From Orientallactaga sibirica (taxonomy: Eukaryota; Chordata; Mammalia; Rodentia; Dipodidae), in the NCBI GenBank assembly GCA_036365145.1, contig JAEOAD010000029.1, positions 26,830,001 through 26,894,000 on the forward strand: a stretch of DNA of 64,000 bases, in the 5' to 3' direction. The first letter of the stretch is position 1. The number at the start of each line of letters is the position of its first letter. Shown here piece by piece: positions 19,567 through 29,877 of the stretch. The notes below the pieces were generated by a model, which ran no database searches, was not told the origin of the DNA, and saw only the letters and a program-made list of their open reading frames with translations. A program made the translations under genes and the position numbers.

Positions 19567-19714
19567 TTGTTCATAAGGGCAATGCCCATTTCTTCTAAGA
19601 TGAATCATCTGCATCCTTTTGGACTAGTTCTCTGAATTAAAGGCATAGCTGATAGTGTCAGAGCAACTTTATCCCTATGGTGTAAGGCAGTTAGGATGAG
19701 TGAGCCCCAAAAGT
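19567..19714. other. Unassigned spacer
   Basis: Low-repeat sequence between the 5S retrocopy and the B1-TUSC2 insertion. Nothing recognised. Confidence 0.5.
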
Positions 19715-19729
19715 AAAAAGCAGAATGTC
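19715..19729. repeat. Left target-site duplication of B1-TUSC2 insertion
   Basis: aaaaagcagaatgtc, identical to 21791-21805. The gt/aaaa context suits L1 endonuclease. Confidence 0.9.
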
Positions 19730-19880
19730 GCTGGGCGTGGTGGCACACGCCTTTAATCCCAGCACTTGGGAGGCAGAGGCAGGAGGATTGCTGTGAGTTC
19801 GAGGCCACCCTGAGAATACATAGTAAATTCCAGGTCAGCCTGAGGCAAGAACGAAATCTTACCTCAAAAAAACAAAAAAA
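19730..19880 (+). mobile_element. B1 SINE forming the 5' part of the TUSC2 insertion
   Basis: Full-length B1 starting immediately after the left TSD. Its short A tail (aaaaaaacaaaaaaa) runs straight into TUSC2 5' UTR-like sequence with no intervening copy of the TSD. Confidence 0.92.
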
Positions 19881-21790
19881 GGAGACAGCCGAGCCTGCGG
19901 AAGGCAGCACCTGCGAGCAGAGCAGGGCGTGGTGGCAGCCGCTGCAGCGCTGTGAAAGCTGGGCGCTTGCTGGCTCCCGCCAAGCACCCGGGCCTTGACC
20001 TGGGCGCCAGCGGCTCCAAAGCTTGGGGCCTGTGGCCCTTTGCCTAGGCGGCGGGCACCGAGCAAGCTTTGGTGCGGCCTCGAACCCGAGCGGTGCCTCC
20101 CTTCGTATTCACACACAGCAGCTTCATGTTCTATGATGAAGATGGGGATCTGGCTCACGAGTTCTACCAGGAGACAATTATCACCAAGAACGGGCAGAAG
20201 CGCGCCAAACTGAGGCGGGTGCATAAAAATCTGATTCCTCGGGCTGGAGAGATGGCTTAGCAGTTAAGACGCCTGCCTCCTAAGCCTAAGAATGCTGGTT
20301 CCAATCTCCAGGTCCCACGTTTAGCCAGATGCAAAGTGACGCAAGGGCGCAATGCCGCACTTGACCACAAGGGGGCGCACACATCTGGATTTCGTTCGCA
20401 GCAGCTGAGACACTGCTGGCGCCCCCATTTTTGTCTTCCTCTACCTCTCTCTCTCTTTCTCTGTGTCTCTCTCTCTGTGTCTCTCTCCAAAAAAAAATTT
20501 AAAAAATAAAAATAAATTTAAAAAATCTGATTCCTCAGGGCATTGTGAAGCTGGATCCTCCCCGCATCCACGTGGATTTCCCAGTGATCCTTAATCATTA
20601 AGGGTTGGAAGACACAAGCACCCACTGCCCAGCAAGAATCTCCCTCCCAGGTTCAAGGTGTGGCTTCCATTGAGGAATCCAGGCTGGGACCACAACCCTG
20701 AATAAACTCCATACGCCCAGAACCTTCAGCTGTGAGCGAGACAGTCCCATTGATGTTAACTTGTATTGGTTTGTGTATGGACAAAAGGTGGTGGGTGACT
20801 GGTGAGGGCTAATGACAGAATTACCAGACCACCCTTCCAAGCCACGCCTGCAAAAATCCACAGCGGGACATATGCTGGTCAGGAATGCCTGGTTCCTAGT
20901 CCCTTGCCTGGCCTACTTTCTTCCAAGCTAGCCTAGGGCCTGGCCCAGCTAGAAGCTACAGCAGTTTACAAGCAAAGTCTGCCTTCTTCCTGCCCCTGGG
21001 CTGTGGGAGCTGTATTCAAGTGGGAACTCCCTTTCCCTCACTTCCCTTACCCCCCCAGTCAGAGCATTTCAGACATTTGCTATCTTGATTCCTCTTGTAT
21101 TGGACAGAGGCTTGGGACAGTGCCAGCCTGATTCTTCCCAATTACCTGCCATATGTTCCTGCTGTACGATGGACAATTTATTGGCTGTTAAAGAGGAATG
21201 GGGACTTGCATGGGAGGTTTTTCCTTTCACCCAGGGTTGGGCTGTTCCCAATGCAACTAGTTGTTGCCCTCCCCACAGCTGAGAGAGTGCAGGCCAGGGT
21301 CAGGACAGGCTGTGGGCTCCTGTTCCTATGAGGAATTGCCCCAAGCCACCTATTATGTGTAATCCCCCTTGCCTTTGCACCAATCCCCTCTTCCCTGTTG
21401 GGGAAGGGCTGTCCACACCAAGTGGTAAGCAGCAGCAGCCACCCTCGGGCTGGTGCCAGTGTCTATGAGGAACCCACTGCCCTTGCCCTACAGTGTCTTC
21501 ACCCCTTCAGGGTCAGTCAGTGGAAAGGACTGGAGCCCCTTCATAGGGACAGAAAGGAGGGGAAAACCATAAAAGAAACACCTAAAATGTGAAGGTTTGT
21601 AAATAATCTAGACTATGATAGTGTTGGGCAAAGTCTGATTTCTAGAGATGACTTTTTAAAAAATTGCTTAATGTGGAAGCTGTGTGCTTCTAGAGTGTGG
21701 GAAATGGCTTGGGGAAGATGGCCCCAGCATAGGAAGACTGTTGTATCATTTGTTCAATTTCAATAAAATTATTTGTAGGCCCTAAAAAAA
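19881..21790 (+). pseudogene. TUSC2P: TUSC2 (FUS1) processed pseudogene
   Basis: TUSC2 is a small N-myristoylated mitochondrial tumour-suppressor protein of about 110 residues. This intronless copy keeps its 5' UTR, coding region and long 3' UTR with aataaaatta near 21760 and an A tail. The recognisable stretch is FYDEDGDLAHEFYQETIITK followed by NGQKRAKLRRVHKNLIP, then QGIVKLDPPRIHVDFPVIL after an insertion. It is clearly dead: the start codon is CTG (20000-20002), codon 16 is TAG (20045-20047), roughly eight glycine-rich codons are missing, a DIP SINE splits the coding region, and the C-terminus is altered, ending LNH-stop at 20601. It is flanked by a 15-base TSD shared with the upstream B1. 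Confidence 0.93.
20241..20520 (+). mobile_element. DIP SINE, CGCA-rich variant, inside TUSC2 pseudogene
   Basis: Flanked by the exact 16-base repeat aaaaatctgattcctc (20225-20240 and 20521-20536). It carries ccacaagggggcgc (20365-20378), one mismatch from the CTCF core. It is younger than the pseudogene. Confidence 0.95.
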
Positions 21791-21805
21791 AAAAAGCAGA
21801 ATGTC
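21791..21805. repeat. Right target-site duplication of B1-TUSC2 insertion
   Basis: Second copy of aaaaagcagaatgtc, directly after the pseudogene A tail. Confidence 0.9.
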
Positions 21806-22480
21806 TTTGGGCCTGCCCTTGCACTCTCCATTTTGCTAGAGATCTGAGAAGAATCTATCTCTTTATCTCTTGCTTAATCTGTTTTACCATAAACCTGAAT
21901 TCTTCTCTGGAAAGGAGTTCCCCTCTCCTAAAATTAAGGTTTAAATCTGAGCCTGGAATTCTGGTTGGTTAAACTCAGCTTTAAACTTGGCATCATGACT
22001 GGCCTCTTCTTGAGCTAGCCCCTAGCCCAGACCAATCAGGCCCCTCTGAGGCTCACCTGAAGTAAAACCCACCACAATAAGGTATAGATCCTCACCAAGT
22101 GGGCAATCCTTCTTGGCTTTGCACCTCTCCTGAGCTTCTGGGTCCCTGCTGTAGTAAGTTCGCCTCATCTCTGCCCAGCTGGGTTAAGATGTGCGGGCAA
22201 CCCTGACCCTTACTTTTCACTCTAAATCTAAAATTGCTTTTCACGCTTTGTTTCCCAGACCCATGCTCCACTCACACACGGGTTCTTGGACCACATGGAT
22301 ATATCCATTTTCCCTTCCTCAGTTCGCAAACTTTCCCTCTCTGCTTCTATCCTTGATATTCCTGAATAAAGATGTAATAATTTAATAATTATCCTTCTCA
22401 GTCTTGCTTTATCCCAGTTCTTTGATAAAAACAGACATGAACTCAGGGTTTAGAGTTTAAGGACTCTTCCTGAATCCCTA
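21806..22480 (+). other. Low-repeat stretch, possible LTR
   Basis: No gene recognised. 22050-22380 has LTR-like text (cccaccacaataaggtatag to cctgaataaagatgtaataa, a polyadenylation-like signal), but I could not define TG...CA ends. Confidence 0.3.
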
Positions 22481-22965
22481 AGCCCTTGTTACAGTATGAG
22501 ATTCTCCTGTCTAACCTGTGACTTCTCCTTTACTGGATGCCATGCAGCACACACATGAGGCCTCTCCTGTGCCTGAGCACCTTATTTATCTGCTGGTGCA
22601 TGCTAGCACCTTTCCCGCTGTTTTAACTTCCCTGTGATTTTTGGAAGATGTGCACACTCAGAATAGACAACCACTGCAGGAGTTTGCTCATCCCTTGAAC
22701 TCAGGTTACACCGCCTCAGCAGTCTTAGTGGATATAGGTACCTGCCACCACCCAGTTCTCTATCCATTTTGTGTGACTTCTACCCCATCCCCTTCACATA
22801 GCCCCCATTTTCTGATTTTCCTCAGAACGACCTATCCTGTACACCATCTTGTTCCTCCTAGGAGCTTTCTGTGTAAAGATTTTTGAACTTAGCATATGAT
22901 TTTTGTTATTCTCTGTTAAAGCAGGAAATGGTTTCATGAAGAACTTGACAACTTCCAGAGATGAA
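22481..22965. other. Unassigned stretch
   Basis: No SINE, exon or RNA gene recognised. Confidence 0.45.
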
Positions 22966-22977
22966 ATATGTAACAAG

Positions 22978-23160
22978 GGGCTGGAGAGATGGCTTAATGG
23001 TTAAGGTGTTTGCCTGTGAAACCAAAGGATCTAGGTTCGACTCCCCAGGACCCAAGTATGGCAGATGTACAAGGGGACACATGCATCTGGAGTTCATCTA
23101 CAGTGGCTGAAGGCCCTGGTGCACCCATTCTCTCTATATCGCTGCTTCTCTCTCTCTCTC

Positions 23161-23192
<32 letters not shown>

Positions 23193-23215
23193 AATATTTT
23201 AAAACACACACATAA
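22978..23215 (+). mobile_element. DIP SINE
   Basis: Flanked by tatgtaacaag on both sides. The tail is (TAAA)n then AC-rich. Confidence 0.9.
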
Positions 23216-23332
23216 AAAAAGACAACTATGTAACAAGACAAAATATGGGTATGGAGATCAGGACATGTAGGTTCCAATTTTGTGTACTTTTCTTTCTTTT
23301 CTATTTTGTTTTTAAAAGAACTACAAATGGGA

Positions 23333-23490
23333 GCCAGGTGTGGTGGCGCACGCCTTTAATCCCAGCACTCGGGAGGCAGAGGTAGGAAGATCGCCGTGAG
23401 TTCGAGGCCACCCTGAGACTATACAGTGAATTCCAGGTCAGCCTGGGCTAGAGTGAGACCCTACCTCGAAAAAAAAAAAAAAAAAAAAAA
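23333..23490 (+). mobile_element. B1 SINE
   Basis: Almost identical to the local consensus, so probably recent. Confidence 0.93.
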
Positions 23491-23566
23491 AAAAGAGAGA
23501 GAGAGAGAGAGAGAAAGAAAGAAAGAAAGAAAGAAAGAAGGAAGGAAGGAAGGAAGGAAGGAAAAG
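23490..23566. repeat. (GA)n(GAAA)n(GGAA)n repeat
   Basis: Polypurine tail expansion bridging a B1 (+) and a DIP fragment (-). Confidence 0.9.
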
Positions 23567-23578
23567 AACAGAACTCTC

Positions 23579-23692
23579 CATATGCACAAGCACCCTTATG
23601 CATCTGGCTTATGTGGGTCCTGGAGAATCAAACCTAGGTCCTTTGGCTTTGCAGGCAAGTGCCTTAACCACTAAGCCATCTCTCAAGCCCTA
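23579..23692 (-). mobile_element. DIP SINE, 3'-truncated
   Basis: Only the tRNA-like half is left (ccatatgcacaagcaccc to ctctcaagccc). Confidence 0.85.
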
Positions 23693-23705
23693 GTGTTTCC
23701 TTTTT

Positions 23706-23942
23706 GTAATTTTTATTTATTTATTTGAGAGAGGGAAAGAGGGAGAGAGAGAGAGAGAGAGAGAATGGTATGCCAGGGCTTCCAGCCACTGAAAACGAAC
23801 TCCAGATGCGTGCACCACCTTGTGCTTCTGGCTTACATGCTCCACTTTGTGTATTTGCCTTCATGTGGGTACTGGGGAATTAAACCCCAGTTATTAGGCT
23901 TTTCAGGTAAATGCCTTAACCTGTGATCCATGTCTCCAGCCC
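23706..23942 (-). mobile_element. DIP SINE
   Basis: Full length with a duplicated ggcttacatgctccactttg centre. The head is diverged. Confidence 0.87.
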
Positions 23943-23951
23943 CTAATTTTA

Positions 23952-24108
23952 TCTTTTTATTTTTTTGAGGTAGGGTTTCATTGTAGCTCAGGCTGACCTG
24001 GAATTCACTACGTAGTCTCAGGCTAGCCTCAAACTCACAAGTGATCCTCCTACCTCTGCTTTTCAAGTACTGGGATTAAAGAAAAGCACGTGCCACTATG
24101 TCCAGCAT
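23952..24108 (-). mobile_element. B1 SINE
   Basis: Full length with a small insertion (gaaaagcacg) near the head. Confidence 0.88.
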
Positions 24109-24287
24109 GTACCACATTTTCATTATCCATTCATCTATCACTGAACATCTAGGACATTTCCAAGTCTTAGCTATTGTAAAGAAAGCAATAACAAACATGG
24201 ATGTACATACAAGTATCTCTGTAGTAGAGGGTATATGCCTGGGAATGGAATAGCTGGGTAGGATGGGAGTTCTAGTTTATTTATTTT

Positions 24288-24455
24288 GGTTTTTTTTTAA
24301 AGATTTTATTTTTATTTATTTATTTATTAGAGACAGAGAGAGGGAGAGGGAAAATGGGAGCACTAGGGCCTCTAGCCACTGCAAATGAACTCCAGATGCA
24401 TGCGCCCCTCACCCCACGCATCTGGCTTATGTGGGATCTGGAGAATCGAACCAGG

Positions 24456-24459
<4 letters not shown>
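24288..24459 (-). mobile_element. DIP SINE, head cut off
   Basis: Ends at cgaaccagggttct, where the B1 T tract begins. The head half is not found. Confidence 0.85.
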
Positions 24460-24488
<29 letters not shown>

Positions 24489-24628
24489 GAAATAGGGTTT
24501 TGCTCTAGCTCAGGCTGACCTGGAATTCACTATGTAGTCTCAGGGTGGCCTCGAACTCATGACAATCCTCCTACCTCTGCCTTCTGAGTGCTGGGATTAA
24601 AGGTGTGAGCCACCACACCCAGTTTGCA
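24460..24628 (-). mobile_element. B1 SINE
   Basis: A 30-base T tract (A-tail complement) followed by a complete B1. Confidence 0.9.
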
Positions 24629-24945
24629 AGTTCTAATATTTTAAGGCACTACCATACTGCTTTCCATAATGAATGTACTAGTTTATACTCCTACAGGCAG
24701 TGAATATGATTTCCTCTCCCCTCACCCTACCTCACCACAATTTTAGATTCACATGTCTTTAGGAAGAAGTCCTCTCTGGCCGCCATTAGGCTCTGGGCTT
24801 CCAGAAATCCCTGCGCCTATAACAGGGAAATCGGGGTTCTGGGGTGTTTTGTGGAATCCCAAGCCTTGAGTTCATATCTGTAAACTAACCAAAACCTTGG
24901 CAATTTTAGATTTAAGAGGATGATTTTTTTTAAATACCACATTTT

Positions 24946-25180
24946 GGGGGCTGGAGAGATGGCTCAGAAGTTAAGGCGCTTGCCTGCAAAGCCAAAGAAC
25001 CTGTGTTTGATTCCCCAGGACCCACGTAAGCCAGATGCACAAGGTGGTGCATGCATCTGGAATTTGTTTGCAGTGGCCAGATGCCCTGGCATGCCCGTTC
25101 TCCCTCTCTGCCTGTCTCTGCCTCTTTCCCTCTCTCATATAGGTAAATACAAATAAAACTTTAAAAAATAAATTAAAAAT
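24946..25180 (+). mobile_element. DIP SINE
   Basis: Flanked by aaataccacatt on both sides (24934 and 25183). Confidence 0.92.
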
Positions 25181-25424
25181 AAAATACCACATTCTATTTA
25201 GATTTTATAAAGGAGTGTGGAAAGAGGAAGGCTGAGAGGTAAGGAGGGGTAAAGTGGGGCGAAGAGAAGTACACCATGTGGAGCCCAAAAGCCCATGTGG
25301 TCCACTTGTAGTCCAGGAATCCATATGACCAGACACGGATCTGGGGAAAAAGTATAGAAAGATAAATGAAAGTTCAAGAAGTGCCTGCCATGTGGGAAGT
25401 TGGAAAGAATAAAGAACCCATGTG
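25181..25424. other. Unassigned stretch
   Basis: Purine-rich sequence with no recognised feature. Possibly upstream ERV-related sequence. Confidence 0.35.
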
Positions 25425-25890
25425 GAGAATAAGGTGTGGGGGGCCCACCCTGCTGGGCCTGGGCCTGCGCTGAGCTAGCCCAAGCCCAGCTGAGGGAAAA
25501 ACTCACCCACAGCTGGAAGTTCCCAAATGATCCAGGACAAGAGCCTGCCCTCCCCTTGCAAGGTATCTATAACCTTAGGGTGGTGGGCTGTCTTTTGGCC
25601 CAGGTGAACCAGAGGGCCAGCTGGTTGGTTAGGGCTAGGGACTGTCTCAGGAAGAGATTAACTCTGGCACCAAGTTCCAGGGACTGAACTTGACCAACCA
25701 CAATGTTTAAATCTTATGAAAGACCTCCCTCCCATGAGGGGTCCTGACTGGGTTCCTATAGAGCGAGGAAAAAGATAAAAAGTCAGATGATCTTGGATTT
25801 TTGGCAAGTGCAAACTTTCCTGCCCTTTTTATCTTTCAGGGTCCAGTCACCCTAACTCTACTCCCCATCATGCCTGTGACAGCAGGGCTT
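25425..25890 (+). mobile_element. Possible ERV LTR
   Basis: Starts tgtggggggcccac and includes caaggtatctataacctta and tcaccctaactctactcccc. The TG start and U3/R-like layout are suggestive only. Confidence 0.3.
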
Positions 25891-25944
25891 TGACCCTATT
25901 CTTTCATTAATGGATGGCACCCATGTTTTGAAGTCCAGGTGGCA

Positions 25945-26160
25945 GGGCTGGAGGGATTGCTTAGCGGTTAAGGTGTTTGCCTACAAAGCCATAGGACCCA
26001 GGTTCGATTCCCCAGGATCCACATTAGCCAGATGCCCAAGGTTGGGCATGCATCTGGAGTTCGTTTGTGGTGGCTGGAGGCCCTGGCACGCCCATTCTCT
26101 CTCTCTCTCTCTCCTATTTCTTTTTGTCAAATAAATAAATAAATATTTTTTAAAAGAACA
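25945..26160 (+). mobile_element. DIP SINE
   Basis: Complete. The centre reads gatgcccaaggttgggcatg. Confidence 0.92.
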
Positions 26161-26375
26161 AAAGGAGCCAAAGCTTCAGATTATATCATGTGATGTCTCT
26201 GGTGGGTGACAACTTCCCTCCTTCCTGAAAGCTCATTTTCTGTGATGAGTTTCTTGGTCACCCTTGTTTTCAAGCACAGACTTCCCCTGGGGCTCTTTCA
26301 CATCTCCTCTCATGATATTAACTGCTACCCGTAGCCAAATATTCCTCAAATTGGAATAGCCAGCCCTGATGTCTC

Positions 26376-26575
26376 CTCCAAGTTGTGGTTTGAGACAGGG
26401 CTTCCTATATTGCCAAGGATGAGCCTGAGCTTCTGATCCTCCTACCTCCACCTCCAGAGTGTTGGGATTACAAATGTGGGCTTCTATGCCCAAATTATGA
26501 GGTACTGGCCACAGAACGCGGGGCTTCATGTGTGCTAAGTAAGCACTCTACCAACTGAGCTGAATTCCTAGTCCT
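26376..26575 (-). mobile_element. B4-like SINE (B1 + ID)
   Basis: Antisense B1 half (cctatattgccaaggatgag to attacaaatgtgggc) followed by the ID half (agtaagcactctaccaactg). Confidence 0.7.
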
Positions 26576-26705
26576 TCCCTGAGTTTTACTGACTGAACCA
26601 CCAGGTTCTCAAATTCAGTCACTCTAAAAGTTAACCCTTCATCTCTCCCAACTCTAACCTGTCCTTTGTGCCTCATGGGCTTTATCAATAAAAAGAAGAC
26701 AGAGG

Positions 26706-26926
26706 GACTGGAGAGATGGCTTAGCGGTTAAGGTGCTTGCCTGCAAAGCCTGAAGACCCAGATTTGACTCCCAGAACCCCCTTAAGCCAGATGTACAAGG
26801 TCATGGATGTGCACAAAGTTATGCATGCACATAAGGTCACACATGCACACGAGGTGGCGAACAAGTCTGGAGTTCCATTGCAGTGGCTGGAGGTCCTGGT
26901 GTGTCAATTCTCTCTCACACACGAAA

Positions 26927-26969
<43 letters not shown>

Positions 26970-26990
26970 ACAACAATAATAATAACAGAA
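26706..26990 (+). mobile_element. DIP SINE with expanded centre
   Basis: Three near-repeats of catgcacataaggtcaca type precede cacgaggtggcga (26848-26860), a weak CTCF-like match. Long TAAA tail. Confidence 0.85.
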
Positions 26991-26995
26991 TATGC

Positions 26996-27092
26996 TGGGC
27001 ATGGTGGCACATGCCTTTAATCCCAGCACTTGGGTGGCTGAAGTAGGAGGATCACTGTGAGTTCCAGACCAGCTTGATACTACATAGTGAAT
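26996..27092 (+). mobile_element. B1 SINE, 3'-truncated
   Basis: Stops at tactacatagtgaat, where the DIP fragment and L1 begin. Confidence 0.87.
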
Positions 27093-27098
27093 CATTTT

Positions 27099-27133
27099 TA
27101 TTTATTTTATTTGAAAGAGAGAGAATGGGTGTG
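27099..27133 (-). mobile_element. 34-base DIP fragment at L1 5' junction
   Basis: Identical over about 34 bases to the start of the DIP at 28735 (tttattttatttgaaagaga then gagaatgggtgtg). It may be filler DNA copied during L1 integration. Confidence 0.65.
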
Positions 27134-28655
27134 AGAACCAGCCTAGAGATCCCTCAACAGATGAATGGATAATAAAGATATGGTACATTTACAAATGGAG
27201 TTCTATTCAGTGGTAAAGAAAAATGAAATTATGAAATGGGAAATGGATGGATCTGGAAAGGATTATACTAAGTGAGGTAACCCAGGCCCAGAAAACCAAA
27301 TGTCGCATGTTCTTTCTCATATGTGGATCCTAGTTATAAATGTATAAACTTGTGTGTGAACTGGAACCAAAAATTGGTAGCAGAGGCCAGTAAGCTAGAA
27401 AAAGGCTATAAGGGAGGGAGGAGAGGGAAGGACTTAAGGGGAATGGTATTGTATATTTGAAAGTAGAAGAACAGATTACAGGCAGGGGAAAGGCCTAAGA
27501 GAGGCCAGGGGAAGAGAATGTGTAAAAGAAGGGCAGAGTGCATAGGGTCAATCAAAATTCAAGATACTATGAATAAGACTTCTGTAAACCTACTTTTTTG
27601 AATAATGGCACATCCAGAAGCTATAGATTGTTACTAGAAAATTTTCAGTGCCAGGTATGGGATACCTTCCAGTGAGTTGTTGGCCAGGGAGGTTCCTATT
27701 GCTTCCAAAACATTACAGGCTATTGCCAAGGCCATTGGTTTCCCTTGAGAAACAGATGGTAAGACCCTATTGCTGAAGACTTCACTTCCCTGAGTGGCAA
27801 GGTCACTGAGAAATTAAGCTGGTATTGAGCAGAAAACCTTCTCTCTGTAGACCAGCCAACTGAAAGCTGCAAAAAGTTGCACTGCATTGCAGCCATATGG
27901 GAGACAGAAATCATCAGCAGTGAGAACAGTGGACATTGGAAACTTCAAGTTTGGCCAGACAAGCCAAATGACCAAACGGGTGCAATAGTGGCATGTCTGC
28001 TCTTGGGGACACCAACTGCCCTCTAATTGGACTGAAGTTCTGCTCTACAGGAGGGAATACATGCCTGGTACTGAAAAACCTAATCAAAAGTCTATGGCAG
28101 GGGAGGTCATGAGCCTTAGGGGTAGAAAGCCTGCTCTTGTCTGGCTAAATGTATATATTTATATCTGCCCAGAAAGCACTACACTTAATGTTCATATTCA
28201 TATATTAATGCTACTCTCACTTCAGGTTAGAGAAGCTTCTCTTTTCAGATGGCAATGACCACTGGGATGACCCAAAGGGGAACATAGTGCTGAGAAGAAG
28301 GGACAGAGGAGTTTCCAGCACTGAAACATCTCTGTCACACCCTCCAAGGCTCAGGGTCCATTGCAGAAGAGGTGGCGGAAAGAATGTAAGAGCCATAGGA
28401 AGGGTACCACTCCTTACAATGCAACTGTCCAGACAGAAATTGGCCTTGATATCCATGACCTCGCAGTGTCTAGCAATACCTTCACAAGACCCTCATAATA
28501 GGAGAAAAAGATGACATCAAATTAAACGAGAGACTAATGGAGAGAGAGAGAGGGAACATGATGGAGAGTGGAGTTATGAAGGGGAATGGGGAGAGGGAAT
28601 ATCATGGTTTATTGTCTATGAGTATAGAAGTTGTCAATAAAAAGAAAAAAAAGAA
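27134..28655 (+). mobile_element. L1 LINE, 5'-truncated
   Basis: Begins in late ORF2 (agatgaatggataataaaga) and continues through the full 3' UTR to gttgtcaataaaaagaaaa. Same subfamily as 9684-11965. No open coding sequence. Confidence 0.85.
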
Positions 28656-28734
28656 AAAAAACAAGAAGACAGAATAGTACAAGTAAAACATTTATGATAA
28701 GGCTCCAGAGAAATGTTAGCATTATTATCACTTA

Positions 28735-28892
28735 TATTTATTTTATTTGAAAGAGAGAGAATGGGTGTGCCAGGGCCTTCAGCTGTTGCAAATGAACTCC
28801 AGATGCATGCATCACCTTGTGTATCTGGCTTACATGGTTCCTTTGGCTTTGCAGGCAAGCGCCTTATCTGCTAAACCATCTCTCTAACCCTA
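28735..28892 (-). mobile_element. DIP SINE, B-box region deleted
   Basis: The ggtcctggggaatcgaacc portion is lost (catggttcctttggcttt). Confidence 0.85.
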
Positions 28893-29009
28893 AATTATCA
28901 TTTCTCTTTAACCCAATTGGAGCTTTATCAGACAAGGAATTGCAAATTTGAACAATGAGGAGCTTGTAATATTTTTCTAAGTCCCTTAAAAGGAATTGCA
29001 AACTTTTTT

Positions 29010-29097
29010 CCCAGCACTCGGGAGGCTGGAGTTGAACCAAACCCTGAGATATTTTTCTGGACCAGTGAAAATCCTCGAAAAAAAAAAAAAAAAAACA
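29010..29097 (+). mobile_element. B1 SINE, badly deleted
   Basis: cccagcactcgggaggctgg, then fragments of the 3' half and a long A tail. Confidence 0.6.
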
Positions 29098-29114
29098 AAA
29101 ATTCTAAAGAACTT

Positions 29115-29240
29115 TGGTCTTATTGTATTATCCCAGGCTGGTGTGGAGCTGTGCAGTACTGGCCGGCCTTGAATTTGATCTTCCTGCTTTAGTTTTCCAA
29201 ATACTGGAATTACAAATGTGAGCCCACTATACTTGATCCC
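29115..29240 (-). mobile_element. Old B1-related SINE
   Basis: tatcccaggctggtgtggag to ggaattacaaatgtgagcc. Confidence 0.6.
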
Positions 29241-29254
29241 AAAGAACTTTCTTT

Positions 29255-29470
29255 TAAAATGTTTTATTTATTTATTTGAGAGAGAGAGATACAGAAGTAG
29301 GCAGGTAGAGAGAGAGAATGGGCGTGCCAGGGCCTCCAGCCACTGCAAATGAACTCCAGATGTGTGCACCCCCTTGTGCATCTGGATTACATAGGTCCTG
29401 GGGAGTCGAAGCTGGGTCCTTTGGCTTTGCAGGCAAGTGCCTGAATCGCTAAGCCATCTCTCCAGCCCCC
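29255..29470 (-). mobile_element. DIP SINE
   Basis: Full length, close to consensus. Confidence 0.92.
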
Positions 29471-29529
29471 TCCCAAAATTTTTTTTTCAATGTATAGTCT
29501 AGCTATATTTTTCATATTAGATATTAAAA

Positions 29530-29617
29530 TTACAGCTGGGGGCATAGTTCAGTGGTAGAACAGATGTTTAGCATGCTCAAGTCCCTCTGAGTTCAATCCT
29601 TGGGTGGGGGAAGGCAG
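29530..29617 (+). mobile_element. ID-like SINE
   Basis: gctgggggcatagttcagtg, then gtagaacagatgtttagcat and gttcaatccttgggtg. Confidence 0.7.
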
Positions 29618-29694
29618 AACAGCCTGTAAAATACTTAATACATGTTCAATTAAAATAAATAATAAACTATTATTTAGCTATTTAAAAATATATA

Positions 29695-29870
29695 TATGCT
29701 TTGTAATTTTTACTTGTGCACATATGGGCATGTGTGCCATGACACATGTGGAAGTCAGAGGACAATCTCAAGGTGTTACATGGGTGCTGAGGAACTGAAC
29801 CCAGGCTGAACAGGCTTTGCAAGCGAGCAACCTTTAATTGCTGAGTCATCTCCCCAATACACTTTTTTTT
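29695..29870 (-). mobile_element. B4-like SINE
   Basis: Antisense CA-rich side (cacatatgggcatgtgtgcc), catgtggaagtcagaggaca, and an ID-like end (ctgagtcatctccccaata). Confidence 0.6.
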
Positions 29871-29877
29871 TCTTAAA

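Larger units (their letters stand above)
24108..24720 (-). mobile_element. L1 ORF2-end fragment, interrupted
   Basis: ttatccattcatctatcact, then cttagctattgtaaagaaag and ctttccataatgaatgtact match the reverse complement of mammalian L1 late ORF2. Split by a DIP and a B1. Diverged and noncoding. Confidence 0.75.

Noticed and set aside
20069..20260. Intact TUSC2-like frame as a functional retrogene
   Set aside because: The start codon is CTG, codon 16 is a stop, and a DIP insertion cuts the C-terminal third.
21085..21592. Short open frames between 21.0 and 21.6 kb as genes
   Set aside because: They lie in the 3' UTR portion of the TUSC2 pseudogene.
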